In this document: piece by piece, positions 10,435 to 22,240 of the stretch | How the letters are laid out: the number at the start of each line of letters is the position of its first letter | Position numbering within the stretch: position 1 is the first letter of the stretch | Assembly: GCA_963580285.1 (NCBI GenBank) | Contig: OY757011.1 | Span: 154,369,245 to 154,433,244 of the forward strand | Source of the DNA: Lucinisca nassula | Taxonomy: Eukaryota > Mollusca > Bivalvia > Lucinida > Lucinidae | Reading direction: 5' to 3' | DNA: 64,000 nucleotides | Notes under the pieces: generated by a model | Databases searched by the model: none | What the model was told of the DNA's origin: nothing | The model's input: only the letters and a program-made list of their open reading frames with translations | Translations under genes and position numbers: made by a program

Positions 10435-13046
10435 GCTCACCTGATCCATAGTGTAACAAGTGGGCCCCAGAGAGGGCCATTATTGGCCCCAGGGTTTTAA
10501 TGTGCATAATGTTGAGGGAGGTCTTAAAGGTGAAGCTTCATACCAAACATCAACAAAGGCTATAATTAGAACAATCTTGGCAAAGGTCCACTAGATAAAG
10601 CTACACATCAAATTTCAAAGACCTGGGCCTTGCAGTTTCAGAGAAGAAGATTTTTTTTAAAGATATTCCCTACATAAGCCTATGCAAAACCAAATGGCCC
10701 CAGGGCTATATAAATCTATGTAAAAACAAAGGGCCCCGGCCCGGGGTGGGGGCATTTGTGGCCCCAGGGCTATAATTTGAACAATCTTGGTAGAGGTCCA
10801 CTAGATAAAGCTCCATACTAAATATCAAAGGCCTTGGCCTTGCAGTTTCAGAGAAGATTTTTAAAGATTTCCCTATATAAGTCTATGCAAAACCAAAGGG
10901 CCCCGGAGCGGGGACATTTTTGGTACCAGGGCTATAATTTGAATAATTTTGATAGAGGTCCACTAGATGCAGCTTCATACCAAATATCAAAGACCCAGGC
11001 CTTGTGGTTTCAGAGAAGAAGATTTTTGAAGATTTTCCCCATGTAAGTCTATGTAAAACCATAGGGCCCCAGAGTGGGGGCATTTTTGGCCCCAGGGCTA
11101 TAATTTTAACAATCTTGGTAGAGGTCCATTAGATGCAACTTCATACCAAATTTCAAAGTCCTGGGCCTTGTGGTTTCAGAGAAGATTTTTAAAGATTATC
11201 CCTATATAAGTCTATGTAAAACCAAAGGGCCCCGGGACGGGGCCACTTTTGGCCCCAGCACTATAATTTGAATCATCTTGGTAGGGGTCCTTTAGAAGAA
11301 GCTTCATACCAAATATAAAAGACCTAGGCCTTGTGGTTTCAGAGAAGAAGATTTTTAAAGATTTTCCCTATATAAGTCTATGTAAAACCAAAGGGCCCCT
11401 GAGCGGGGGCATTTTTGGCCCAAGGGCTATAATTTGAACAATCTTGGTAGGGGTCCACTAGATGAAGCTTCATACAAAATATCAAAGTCCTGGGCCTTGC
11501 GGTTTCAGAGAAGAAGATTTTTAAAGATTTTCCCTATATAAGGCCATGTAAAACCAAAGGGTCCCAGTCGGAGGCTTTTTTTTGCCCCAGCACTATAATT
11601 TGAACAATCTTGGTAGGGGTCCACTAGATAAAGCTTAATTCCAAATATCAAAGTCCTGGGCCTTGCAGTTTCAGAGCAGAAGATTTTTAAAGATTTTCCC
11701 TATATAAGCCTATGTAAAACCAAAGGGCCCGGGGGCGGGGACATTTTTGGCCTCAGCACTATCATTTGAATAATCTTGTTAGGGGTCTTTTAGATGAAGC
11801 TTCATACCAAATATAAAAGACCTAGGCCTTGTGGTTTCAGAGAAAAGGATTTTTAAAGATTTTCCCTATATAAGTCTATGTAAAAACAAAGGGCCCCTGA
11901 GCGGGGGCATTTTTGGCCCAAGGGCGATAGTTTGAACAATCTTGGTAGAGGTCCATTGGATGAAGCTTCATTCTAAATATCAAAGTCCTGGACCTTGCGG
12001 TTTCAGAGAAGAAGATTTTTAAAGATTTTCCCTATATAAGTCTATGTAAAACCAAAGGGCCCCTGAGCAGGGGGATTTTTGGCCCAAGGGCTATAATTTG
12101 AACAATCTTGGTAGGGGTCCACTAGATGAAGCTTCATACAAAATATCAAAGTCCTGGGCCTTGCGGTTTCAGAGAAGAAGATTTTTAAAGATTTTCCCTA
12201 TATAAGCCTATGTAAAACCAAAGGGCCCCAGGTGGAGGCTTTTTTTGCCCCAGCACTATAATCTGAACAATCTTGGTAGGGGTCCACTAGATAAAGCTTA
12301 ATACCAAATATCAAAGTCCTGGGCCTTGCAGTTTCAGAGCAGAAGATTTTTAAAGATTTTCCCTATATAAGCCTATGTAAAACCAAAGGGCCCGGGGGTG
12401 GGGACATTTTTGGCCTCAGCACTATCATTTGAATAATCTTGTTAGGGGTCTTTTAGATGAAGCTTCATACCAAATATAAAAGACCTAGGCCTTGTGGTTT
12501 CAGAGAAAAGGATTTTTAAAGATTTTCCCTATATAAGTCTATGTAAAAACAAAGGGCCCCTGAGCGGGGGCATTTTTGGCCCAAGGGCGATAATTTGAAC
12601 AATCTTGGTAGAGGTCCAATGGATGAAGCTTCATTCTAAATATCAAAGTCCTGGACTTTGCAGTTTCAGAGAAGAAGATTTTTAAAGATTTTCCCTATAT
12701 AAGGCCATGTAAAACCAAAGGGCCCCGGAACGGGGGCATTTTTTGCCCCAGCACTATAATTTGAACAATCTTGGTAGGGGTCCACTAGATAAAGCTTAAT
12801 ACCAAATATCAAAGTCCTGGGCCTTGCAGCTTCAGAGCAGAAGATTTTTAAAGATTTTCCCTATATAAGCCTATGTAAAACCAAAGGGCCCGGGGGCGGG
12901 GACATTTTTGGCCTCAGCACTATCATTTGAATAATCTTGTTAGGGGTCTTTTAGATGAAGCTTCATACCAAATATAAAAGACCTAGGCCTTGTGGTTTCA
13001 GAGAAAAGGATTTTTAAAGATTTTCCCTATATAAGTCTATGTAAAA
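10435..13046 (+). repeat. 165-bp tandem array, about 16 units, with higher-order repeat
   Basis: Units carry CTATAATTTGAACAATCTTG, then CCACTAGATGAAGCTTCATA, GCGGTTTCAGAGAAGAAG, ATTTTTAAAGATTTTCCC and AAACCAAAGGGCCCC. From about 11416 four unit types recur in fixed order (starts near 11416, 11588, 11752, 11920, then 12085, 12250, 12415, 12583). This gives a roughly 663-bp higher-order repeat. A final shortened cycle lacks one type. Confidence 0.9.
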
Positions 13047-13932
13047 CTAGAGTGTTCACAAGTTTTTTCTTTAATTTGACCTACTGACCTACTTTTTGAC
13101 CCGAAAAGACCTTTATTCAAACTTAGCCAAGATATTGTCACAATGACCATTCTGAGCAAGATTAATGATTTAACCAAACTTGTGGCCTCCTGAGTATTCA
13201 CAAGGTTTTTCTATGATTTGACCTACTGACCTACTTTTCAACCGGACATGACCCATATTCAAACTTGACCGAGATATTGTCATGATGATCATTCTGAGCA
13301 AGTTTGATTATGATTGGACCAAAATTGTGGCCCCTAGGGTGTTCACAAGGTTTTTATATGATTTGACCCGCTGACCTACTTTTTAACCCGATATGACCCA
13401 TATTCGAACTGGACTGAAATATTGTCACAATGGTCATTCTGAGCAAGTTTCATGATAATTGGACCAAAACAGTGGCCTTCAGAGTGTTCACAAGGTTTTT
13501 CTATGATTTGACCTACTGACCTACTTTTTGACCGGACATGACCCATATTCGAACTTGACCAAGATATTGTCATGATGATCATTCTGAGCAAGTTTGATTA
13601 TGATTGGACCAAAATTGTGGCCTCTAGGGTGTTCACAAGGTTTTTCTATGATTTGACCCGCTGACCTACTTTTTAAGCCGACATGATCCATATTCAAACT
13701 TCACTAAAATATTGTCACAATGATCATTCTGAGCAAGTTTGATGATGATTGGACCAAAATTGTGGCCTCTCGAGTGTTCACAAGGTTTTTCTATGATTTG
13801 ACCTACTGACCTACTTTTTTACCCGACATGACCCAAATTCGAACTTGACCGAGATATTGTCATGATTATCATTCTGAGCAAGTTTGATGATAATTGGACC
13901 AAAACTGTGGCCTATAGTGTGTTCACAAGAAA
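13047..13932 (+). repeat. 145-bp tandem array, 6 units
   Basis: Units start GTGTTCACAAGGTTTTTCTA and contain ATTTGACCTACTGACCTACT, GAGATATTGTCATGATGATC and CATTCTGAGCAAGTTTGATG. Starts are near 13053, 13197, 13340, 13487, 13632 and 13777. The minus-strand frames rich in SSNMGHVGSKSRSVGQ are by-products of this array. Confidence 0.92.
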
Positions 13933-14040
13933 AAGTTTACGCACGGACGACGCAAGACGGACGACGGACGACGCACGACGACGCCGGACATCTTACTGTC
14001 ACAAAAGCTCACCATGACCTTCGGTCAGGTGAGCTAAAAA

Positions 14041-14890
14041 GAAGGTCACATAGCTAAGGTCAAGGTCACAGGTCAAAATTTTATGTATAAGTGGGAAGGC
14101 AATGTCACAAGCAACCTACATGCCGAATATGAAAGCTCTACCTAAAACAGTTAGAGAGTTATGATAAAGTAGGTGACAGGTCAAGGGTCTAAGTCACAGA
14201 TCAAAATTTATTGGAAAGGCAATGTTATAAGGAATCTACATGCCAAATGTATAGGCTCTATGTCCAATGATTAAAACTTTATGACACAGTAGGTCAAAGG
14301 GCCAGGTAAAGGTCAACATTTTTTTATGAGTGGAAAAACAATGTCGCAAGGAACCTACATGCGAAATATGAATGGTTAGAAAGTTGTGATAAAGTAGGTC
14401 AAAGGTCACAGGTCAAAGTCACAGGTAATTTTTTGTGCGAGGGATAAGGCAATGTCGCAAGGAACTTCCATGCCAAATATGAAGGCTCGATCTCAAATGA
14501 TTAAAAAGTTATGGTAAGTAGGTAAAAGGTTCAGGGTCAAGGTCACAGGTCAAAATTTTTTGTATGCAAGGAGAGGCAATGTCACAAGGAATCTACATGC
14601 CAAATATGAAGGCTCTATCTAAAACAGAAAGTTACAACAAAAGTCGGTCAAAGATCACAGGTAAAGGTCACAGGTAAGTTTTTGTATGAGTGGTAAGGCA
14701 GTATCACAAGGAACCTACTTGCCAAATATGAAGGCTCTATCTCAAATGGTTAAAAAGTTATGATTAGTAGGTCATAATGTTAGGGGTCAAGGTCACAGGT
14801 CAATTTTTTGTATAAATACAAAGGCAATGTCACAAAGAACCAACATGCCAAATATAAAGGCTCTACCTCAAACGGTTCTAAAGTTATGAT
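14041..14890 (+). repeat. 120-bp tandem array, 7 units
   Basis: Units contain AAGGTCACAGGTCAAAATTT, AAGGCAATGTCACAAGGAAC, CTACATGCCAAATATGAAGG and TTAAAAAGTTATGATAA, spaced about 120 bp. It lies between the first 3' end (14036) and the second 145-bp array, so it is either part of a second element whose 5' end is lost or part of a complex duplication. Confidence 0.9.
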
Positions 14891-14892
14891 AA

Positions 14893-16022
14893 AACAAAAA
14901 CTAGTGTTCACAAGGTTTTTCAATGATTGACCTACTGACCTACTTTTGGACCCGACATGAGTCATATTCAAACTTGACTGAGATATTGTCATGATGATCA
15001 TTCTTAGCAAATTTTATGATGATCGGATCAAACCTGTGGCCTCTAAAGTGTTCACAAGGTTTTTCTATGATTTGACCTACTGACCTACTTTTTGATACCA
15101 CATGACCCATATTCGCACTTGACTGAGATATTGTCACAATGATCATTCTGAGCAACATTGATGATGATTGGACCAAAAATGTGGCCTTTAGAGTGTTCAC
15201 AAGGTTTTTCCATGATTTGACCTACTGACCTACATTTGACCCGACATGACCAATATTCAAATTTGACCGAGATATTGTCATGACAATCATTCTGAGCAAG
15301 TTTAATGATGATTGGACCATAACTGTGCCCTCTAGTGTGTTCACAAGGTTTTTCTATGATTTGACCTACTGACCTACTTTTTGACCCAACATGACCCATA
15401 TTCAAACTTGACTGAGATATTGTCAGGATGATTATTCTGAGCAAGTTTGATGATGATTGGACCATAACTGTGCCCTCTAGAGTGTTCACAAGGTTTTTCT
15501 ATGAATTGACCTACTGACCTACTTTTTGACCCGACATGACCCATATTCAAACTTGACCGAGATATTGTCACAATGATCATTCTGAGCAAGTTTGATGATA
15601 ATTGAACCATAACTGTGCCCTCTAGAGTGTTCACAAGGACTATCTATGGTTTGACCTACTGACCTACTTTTTGACCCTACATGATCCATATTCGAACCTG
15701 ACCGAGATATTGTCATGATAATTATTCTGAGCAAGTTTGATGATGATTGGACCAAAACTGTGCCCTCTAGAGTGTTCACAAGGTTTTTCTATGATTTGAC
15801 CTACTGACCTACTTTTTCACCCGACATGACCCATATTCGAACTTGACCGAGATATTGTCATGATGATCATTCTGAGCAAGTTTGATGATGATTGGACCAA
15901 AACTGTGGCCTCTAGTTTGTTCACAAGAAAAAGTTTACGCACGACGGACGACGGACGACGCACGACGACGCCGGACATCTTACGGTCACAAAAGCTCACC
16001 ATGACCTTCGGTCAGGTGAGCT
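14893..16022 (+). repeat. Second 145-bp array (7 units) with duplicate 3' end
   Basis: Unit starts are near 14907, 15051, 15193, 15339, 15484, 15629 and 15774, homologous to the 13047 array. A GACGACG-rich tract (15940-15975) and the same 3' hairpin (15993-16022) follow, then CTAAAAA. The two 3' ends of this complex are nearly identical. The long minus-strand frames here are repeat by-products. Confidence 0.92.
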
Positions 16023-16454
16023 AAAAATGGGGGTATGGCCCAGCCGGCCGCTGAAATGAAATCTGAGGGTGTCTGGGGTCAAAAATGCCTCGAAATTGAC
16101 GCTGGAAAAACATGCTGCAGACAGTGAAAATGGCCAGTGCCAAACCCCTTAATTGTTGCCTTGACAGCAGTGTGAAGATTAAGAGTCGGTCAAAAATGCA
16201 TGTGAAATCACACTTTTTGACAACTTTGAGATGCCCCCTTGTTACCATGACACCAATGATTTAGCAAAAAAAGGTGCCATTTTAAAGGCTACTGCCCAGT
16301 GAACATTCCTGCCGAGTTTGATGTAAAACAGACCATTCATTATGAAATAATAGTTATATGATGTTGCTGTCCTAGGCAACACTGTGAAAATCAACAAAAT
16401 TCACAAAGTCCCTAAGTGGGAATGGGTTAAAGGGACAGACTAACTCATACCACT

Positions 16455-16590
16455 TTTATGGACAGGCCTGGACCTTCTAAGTGGTTTACCAATACTCAAA
16501 AGTTCAATCAGTTTCAGCTCTGTGCAGAAGCACAATGTAACCCAATCAAATTTCTCTATGCCCTGATGAGTGGGGGCACCTGAAAACTAT
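16455..16590 (-). mobile_element. Diverged SINE S3 fragment
   Basis: AAGTGGTTTACCAATACTC, CAGTTTCAGCTCTGTGCAGA and GCCCTGATGAGTGGGGGC follow the order of the S3 head in reverse orientation. The tail half is missing and divergence is high. Confidence 0.55.
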
Positions 16591-16680
16591 TGTTTTGGTG
16601 CCTGAAACCATTTTGCCAAAATTTCTCAGCCACTGTGCAGAAAATCCAAGTTGCAGTAAAACATAACATGTGCATTATTA

Positions 16681-16922
16681 TTAAGGGGAATGGGTACACA
16701 TTCAGGGGAAGCAACTCCTGCAAAAGTATTTATGTCCCCCATGTCAATAGGGATCAACACTTAAAGGAAAGAATTTGCTCCTGAGGAACAAATTCTTTCC
16801 TTTAAGAGCAGACCCCTTTTTATCATGGACCAGAGTTGATAGAAAAATGAATAGGAAGTTCCGAAAGTTGTCACCCTTTGATATATGCGGAAATATCTGC
16901 TGGGTGTTCCCATTCCCCTTAA
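16681..16922. mobile_element. MITE with TTAAGGGGAATGGG inverted ends
   Basis: TTAAGGGGAATGGG at 16681-16694 and its complement at 16909-16922. A second long hairpin (AAAGGAAAGAATTTGCTCCT / AGGAACAAATTCTTTCCTTT) lies at about 16762-16804. Overlapping frames on both strands are by-products. Confidence 0.8.
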
Positions 16923-17093
16923 ATGTGGACAGCAAGTGCCTATTACTCTATTCAGGGCTTTAGATAATTTTTTTTTCAAAAGAGTACAGTACTCGTCCTT
17001 TTTTAAAAAAAGGAGTAACGAGAAATTTTTAAGAGTACTGAAAAATAAACCAAAAAACTTCATTTTGCAGTCTCGACACAATGTTTTTATGGA

Positions 17094-17192
17094 CTGATTT
17101 GTGGCCAGGTGTACTGTTTGTTTTCTTATATATACACATATTCAATATCTGTGTCTATTAGAAAACAAGCAGTATGCCTGGCCACAAATCAG
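17094..17192. mobile_element. Short hairpin MITE, 32-33-bp arms
   Basis: CTGATTTGTGGCCAGGTGTA then CTGTTTGTTTTCT (17094-17125) pairs with AGAAAACAAGCAGTATGCCT then GGCCACAAATCAG (17160-17192). The spacer is about 34 bp. Confidence 0.8.
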
Positions 17193-17716
17193 ACAAAACA
17201 ATGCCATATTGAAATCTCTTCTGAGCAGTTTGTTGACAGAGAAATCTAACTTTTGGGGTTCAGTTGTCTTGGCGGATAACAGGACATCAATGGCTGATTA
17301 TTGTGGCCAAAGAGTTTCTAAAAATTTAGAATATCAGCTTCACTTTATTGTCCAAGATATGGAGTGAAACTCATATTCTTTAAAACTTTTAAAATTCCTT
17401 TTCAAAACCATATTCTCAATTTCATCAAATATTGTCCATGAATATTTATTTTCTTCCACACTTCGATCGTGGGACCAATCGTGTTTCCTTACAGGCAATG
17501 TTATAATCGGAACCAGTTACTGAATCAAACATCTGTCAGGACCTTTTCACAAAAAGTGCGGCAGAAACAGACAACTGATCAGCTGAAATGAACTTGAGGA
17601 TTGCAGTGCTCCAGCTAGGATTTTAGGGCAGAGAAGCGTTAGGCTGGGTAGGGCACTTTTGCATGAAAAATTTGAGCACCACGTTTTGGTTTATGAACTG
17701 CCATCAAAATCGTTAT

Positions 17717-17882
17717 ATAGAAGCCTCCGTGGTGCAGTGGTTACGCTACTCGCCTTGTAAACCAGGGATCGCAGGATCGATTCCAGGCTTCTCCAGACTT
17801 TCGGATGAGTCTTTAAAACCGAGGTCCCGTCTCCGTATGACCTTAGCTGTTGGTGGGACGTAAAACTCAAACACTCACTCAC
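17717..17882 (+). mobile_element. tRNA-derived SINE family S1, perfect 13-bp TSD
   Basis: Head GAAGCCTCCGTGGTGCAGTG (A-box region), B-box-like GGATCGATTCC at 17774-17784, body CTTTCGGATGAGTCTTTAAA, and tail GGGACGTAAAACTCAAACAC then CTCACT units. TCAAAATCGTTAT flanks it at 17704-17716 and 17883-17895. It is not a functional tRNA gene. Confidence 0.93.
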
Positions 17883-18189
17883 TCAAAATCGTTATGATCA
17901 GTTGGCTTCTCATACGTTAGTGAAGCTAATGGTGTTGGTGTCTCTATTGGAATTATATACATGTACATGCATTTCACAAGTAAGTGGTGTACTGGGTCGA
18001 AGCAATAGCAACGTTTATTATTTAAAAAACATTCGAACATTTAACTTCTAGGTATCTTTTAATATAGAATTATAATATTTAAATAAAAAATAATTTGTTT
18101 GATTCATGTGAAAGCGTGTTATTAAAGCAATACAAAAAATAACCGATGACTGAATAAGTAATCTGTTCAAGGGAGACTACTCAACAATT

Positions 18190-18735
18190 ATCAATGTCAT
18201 TTGACGTTTCAGAACTCAGGCTGAACGTGCGTCTTCACAGGTTGCCAACGATCTGCAAAGACTCTGATCAAAATGCGAAGCTAGTGTTTGCAATATCCAC
18301 ACGGCTTGATCAGTCTGTGACAGTATTACAAGTAAACAGTGTGTATACCGAGCTGCGTCGCACAACACCTTGCAAAGACCCAGATCAACATGCGCAACTC
18401 GGGCAACCTTTTTTCTCACCTATCTCTGAGTAGCCCTGCAAAAGGCTCTTGGGGTTAGCGAAGACTGAGCAGTTTGCAATGATGCACAGGCTACTCCGAG
18501 TCTTCACTGTTCGCACGATACCAGCATGTGCAACCACTATGTAAGTCAGAACAACATGCGCAACAACTACGTAAGTCCGTTTGGATAACCCAGCTTGTAA
18601 AATCAGCGATGCGCAGACTGATGCGCGTCGATACTGTTGGGCAATGACCTGCTCATCCAATCAATAAGGCTAATGAAGGCTCGTGCGCATGCGCTGACTG
18701 ATCCGAGACTTCACTGCTCGCTTGTCTTACTGTAG
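18190..18735. repeat. Degraded hairpin arms (family H5)
   Basis: Scattered arms such as TTGCAAAGACCCAGATCAAC and CCGAGTCTTCACTGTTCGC resemble the arms of the intact 58281-58340 palindrome. No complete unit was recognised and no gene was seen. Confidence 0.4.
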
Positions 18736-18736
18736 T

Positions 18737-18812
18737 TCAGATTACTCCGGTTTACGCCCACCTGATTAACGATCGGATTGGCTCTATATGTGATATAATC
18801 TTGAAAGGACCG
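18737..18812 (+). repeat. Repeat shared with the bHLH intron start
   Basis: ATTACTCCGGTTTACGCCCA then CCTGATTAACGATCGG and AAAGGACCGTAA match 60682-60768 (ACTCTGGTTTTCGCCCACC, GATTAACGCTCGG, AAAGGGCCGTAA). This is the evidence that the 3' half of the open frame at 60268-60756 is repeat-derived. Confidence 0.6.
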
Positions 18813-19127
18813 TAACCCAAACCCCAACCCCAATAAAACTTGATTCCCTTGAAATAATTTATGAATGCATAATTTCCCGTGTGAGAAGTTCCCGCCTTTT
18901 ATTACACACGTCATTTATTTCAAGTGCGTTCCAAATACGCTCTCAAAAAATATTAAATGCGTAATGCTTATTTGTTTTTCGTACCTGATACGCAGCAGAT
19001 TTGAAAAAAAGGAGTATTCTCCCAATTATTTTCGTAATTTACGCGGTACGCAGCCTTATCTAAAGCCCTGTCTATTTGATATTATAAAGTGTAACCAGTG
19101 CTTCAGCTGAAGTGCACAACCCGCCAG
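18813..19127. other. Unassigned
   Basis: AT-rich DNA with no recognisable gene or repeat family; an 81-codon frame at 18865 shows no features. Confidence 0.4.
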
Positions 19128-19860
19128 ATGCTTTAAGCTTTATGAGTGTTACCATATATGGGTATGGCGGCCATTTTGGTCATGTGACCTGGACCTAAAA
19201 CGGTTCCCCCAATAAATGCGCCTTATCGTAAGGAGCAAAAATACATCTTATACTTTAGTACTGTATTCTGAATCGTTTGCAGGATAAAATGCATTCTCAC
19301 TTTTCCAATACAAAAGCATATGTGTCAAAGTTTGACCTAGGCACAAAGAAGGTCAAGGTCAACCCAGGGTCACCATTTTAGCAATTTATGATGGGCCTAC
19401 GTCCCCGATGCTATTTATCAAGTTTCGTGGAAATCTGTCCAGTGGTTCTGGAGAAGACTATTTTTGAAGGGTTTTTACCATATATGGCTTGGCGGCCATT
19501 TTGGTCAAGTGACCTGGACCCCATTAGCAAATTTTGGTTTCCCCCATCCCATAGAGGCTCCATATGAAATTTGACTTCAATCGGCCCAACGGTTTCCGAG
19601 GAGAAGCAGTTCGAAAATTTTCACATTTTTTGCCTCGGCGAGGCTATACTAAACGGAATGTAATATTTGGCAAGTTCATTGGTTAGATCTCATTGATATC
19701 CATCAGTATGCCAAAAATTGTTTAAATATTCCAAGCGGTTAAGTCACTATCACCAATTTTCACAAACGGGTTACGGACAGAGAGACAGACTGACAGAATG
19801 ACACAGTGATTTTAGGGCACTCTTAGAAAATCAACCGACTTCAGTCGGTCGCTTTTTCTG
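19128..19860 (+). mobile_element. Diverged HINE-like element related to Y
   Basis: Two degenerate units each contain TTACCATATATGG, GGCGGCCATTTTGGTCA and GTGACCTGGACC, as in the Y core. A 3' hairpin follows, ACCGACTTCAGTCGGT at 19834-19849. The 5' end was not found. Confidence 0.5.
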
Positions 19861-19963
19861 CGGGTCGTGCAATTTATCAGTCAGAGCTCTTACTTGTTTG
19901 CCTGATTTGTAAATCACTTGACTTAATGTTTTTTCTTCGCTTTCTTTAAAATAATTGAGTTTT

Positions 19964-21119
19964 CCCCTTGATCAGAAAACGAAAATCACTGCATTCAGTG
20001 ATAAAACTGTATTGAGTTTTGTCCCTTCCTTCTGCGTTTCATTTGCAAATGGGTACTTCACACAGTGATTGACCAATTTTTATGACGCTCATAAGTGATT
20101 ATTTTTGGGATACCCTTCAACTTTTAACCCACTGCGCATAAATATAATTCGAAGAACAAAACAAATGAAACTCCAAACTTATCATAAAAACTATCCACAC
20201 TCTCCTAAAAACTCCGGAAACACATATAAATCGAAGCAGAAAGTCATCAAAAATCACATTAAATTCGCTTCTTTTTCCCAATTTTCTGGACAAACTCACC
20301 TTTAGTACAACCTCTAACCATGTGACTCAATGGCGTGGCTTTAGCATTAACATTTGGGATAGCTTCTATTACGTAAAGCTGCGCAAAATTTCAAATTAAA
20401 CCAATCAAAATGCAAAAAATGCTGATTCCACTTGAACGGAAAACAAGAGGCCCATGGGCCACTACGCTCACCAGAGGTCATGTGGTTTATACCATATACA
20501 TGCAAGGTGTCCATCTTGGTCATGTGAGAACAATACCACGAATAATGTTTAATTGCCTCAACCCCATAGAGGCTTTTCATGTTAATTTGGTTTCAATCAG
20601 CACCGCTCTTTTACTGGAGAAGAAGATACAAATACTGAATCTGAGACATCCAAGACAAAGGTCAGTAATGACCTTGACCTTTGGAATTAATAAACTTCCA
20701 TTCAGCTAACTGCAAATATCATTTTTGATGTCACAGCCAACCAGGCAATCAGAAATATCCACTAGTTTGCCATTGTTCCATACAAATGTCTAAGTGACCA
20801 AATTTGACCTCGACATAAAACAGGTCAAGGTCAACAAAAGGTCATCATTTGAACAAACTTGGTAGGGCCAGAGTCCCTGATGCTGCATACTAAGTTTCAA
20901 GATCATGGACCATTTGGTTCTTGAGAAGAAGATTTTTAAAGGTTTTTACCATATATGGGCATGGCAGTCCATATTGGTCATGTGACCCAGTCCTCACTAT
21001 TAAATTTTCATTTCCTCATTCCATAGAGGCTCCACATGTAAATTGGTTTCAATTGGTCGAGTAGGTTTAAGTGACGAAGAAAATAAAAATATTGAATCTG
21101 AGCTGTCCTGGACAAAGGT
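19964..21119. repeat. 1156-bp tandem duplication, unit 1
   Basis: CCCCTTGATCAGAAAACG starts at 19964 and again at 21120. The copies match over 1156 bp with few differences. The unit covers 480 bp of flank plus the first part of element Y (5' end at 20443). Paired open frames at 20105/21261 and 20410/21566 are by-products of the copies. Confidence 0.95.
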
Positions 21120-22240
21120 CCCCTTGATCAGAAAACGAAAATCACTGCATTCAGTGATAAAACTGTATTGAGTTTTGTCCCTTCCTTCTGCGTTTCATTT
21201 GCAAATGGGTACTTCACACAGTGATTGACCAATTTTTATGACGCTCATAAGTGATTATTTTTGGGATACCCTTCAACTTTTAACCCACTTCGCATAAATA
21301 TAATTCGAAGAACAAAACAAATGAAACTCCAAACTTATCATAAAAACTATCCACACTCTCCTAAAAACTCCGGAAACACATATAAATCGAAGCAGAAAGT
21401 CGTCAAAAATCACATTAAATTCGCTTCTTTTTCCCAATTTTCTGGACAAACTCACCTTTAGTACAACCTCTAACCATGTGACTCAATGGCGTGGCTTTAG
21501 CACTAACATTTGGGATAGCTTCTATTACGTAAAGCTGCGCGAAATTAAAAATTAAACCAATCAAAATGAAAAAAATGCTGATTCCACTTGAACAGAAAAC
21601 AAGAGGCCCATGGGCCACTACGCTCACCAGAGGTCATGTGATTTATACCATATACATGCAAGGTGTCCATCTTGGTCATGTGAGAACAATACCACGAATA
21701 ATGTTTAATTGCCTCAACCCCATAGAGGCTTTTCATGTTAATTTGGTTTCAATCAGCACCGCTCTTTTACTGGAGAAGAAGATACAAATACTGAATCTGA
21801 GACATCCAAGACAAAGGTCAGTAATGACCTTGACCTTTGGAATTAATAAACTTCCATTCAGCTAATTGCAAATATCATTTTTGATGTCACAGCCAACCAG
21901 GCAATCAGAAATATCCACTAGTTTGCCACTGTTCCATACAAATGTCCAAGTGACCAAATTTGACCTCGGCATAAAACAGGTCAAGGTCAACAAAAGGTCA
22001 TCATTTGAACAAACTTGGTAGGGCCAGAGTCCCTGATGCTGCATACTAAGTTTCAAGATCATGGACCATTTGGTTCTTGAGAAGAAGATTTTTAAAGGTT
22101 TTTACCATATATGGGCATGGTGGCCCATATTGGTCATGTGACCCAGTCCTCACTATTAAATTTTCGTTTCCTCATTCCATAGAGGCTCCACATGTAAATT
22201 ATTTCAATTGGTCAAGTAAGTTTAAGTGACGAAGAAAATA
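21120..22240. repeat. 1156-bp tandem duplication, unit 2 (interrupted)
   Basis: This copy runs to GACGAAGAAAATA at 22240, where element X2 is inserted. The remaining part resumes at 24077 (AAAATATTGAATCTGAGC). Confidence 0.93.

Larger units (their letters stand above)
10408..14036 (+). mobile_element. HINE-like element X1 with tandem cores
   Basis: 5' end ACAAGAGGGCCATGATGG at 10408. Subterminal inverted repeat GCTCACCTGA (10435-10444) and TCAGGTGAGC (14025-14034). Then in order: a 165-bp array (to 13046), a 145-bp array (13047-13932), a GACGACG-rich tract (13935-13990), a 3' hairpin at 14006-14035, and the end CTAAAAA. There are no TIRs. The layout resembles non-autonomous Helentrons; that assignment is inferred from structure alone. 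No proteins are encoded. Confidence 0.7.
10184..16431. mobile_element. MITE split by a 5.6-kb HINE-like insertion
   Basis: The inverted ends are TTAACCCTTTCCCACTCAG at 10184 and CCTAAGTGGGAATGGGTTAA ending at 16430. Only 10184-10407 and about 16023-16431 belong to the MITE; the rest is the nested complex starting ACAAGAGGG at 10408. The intact MITE would be about 630 bp. Confidence 0.65.

Noticed and set aside
13376..15779. Chain of minus-strand frames rich in SSNMGHVGSKSRSVGQ
   Set aside because: Generated by the 145-bp tandem array; each frame spans neighbouring units and shares no domain with known proteins.
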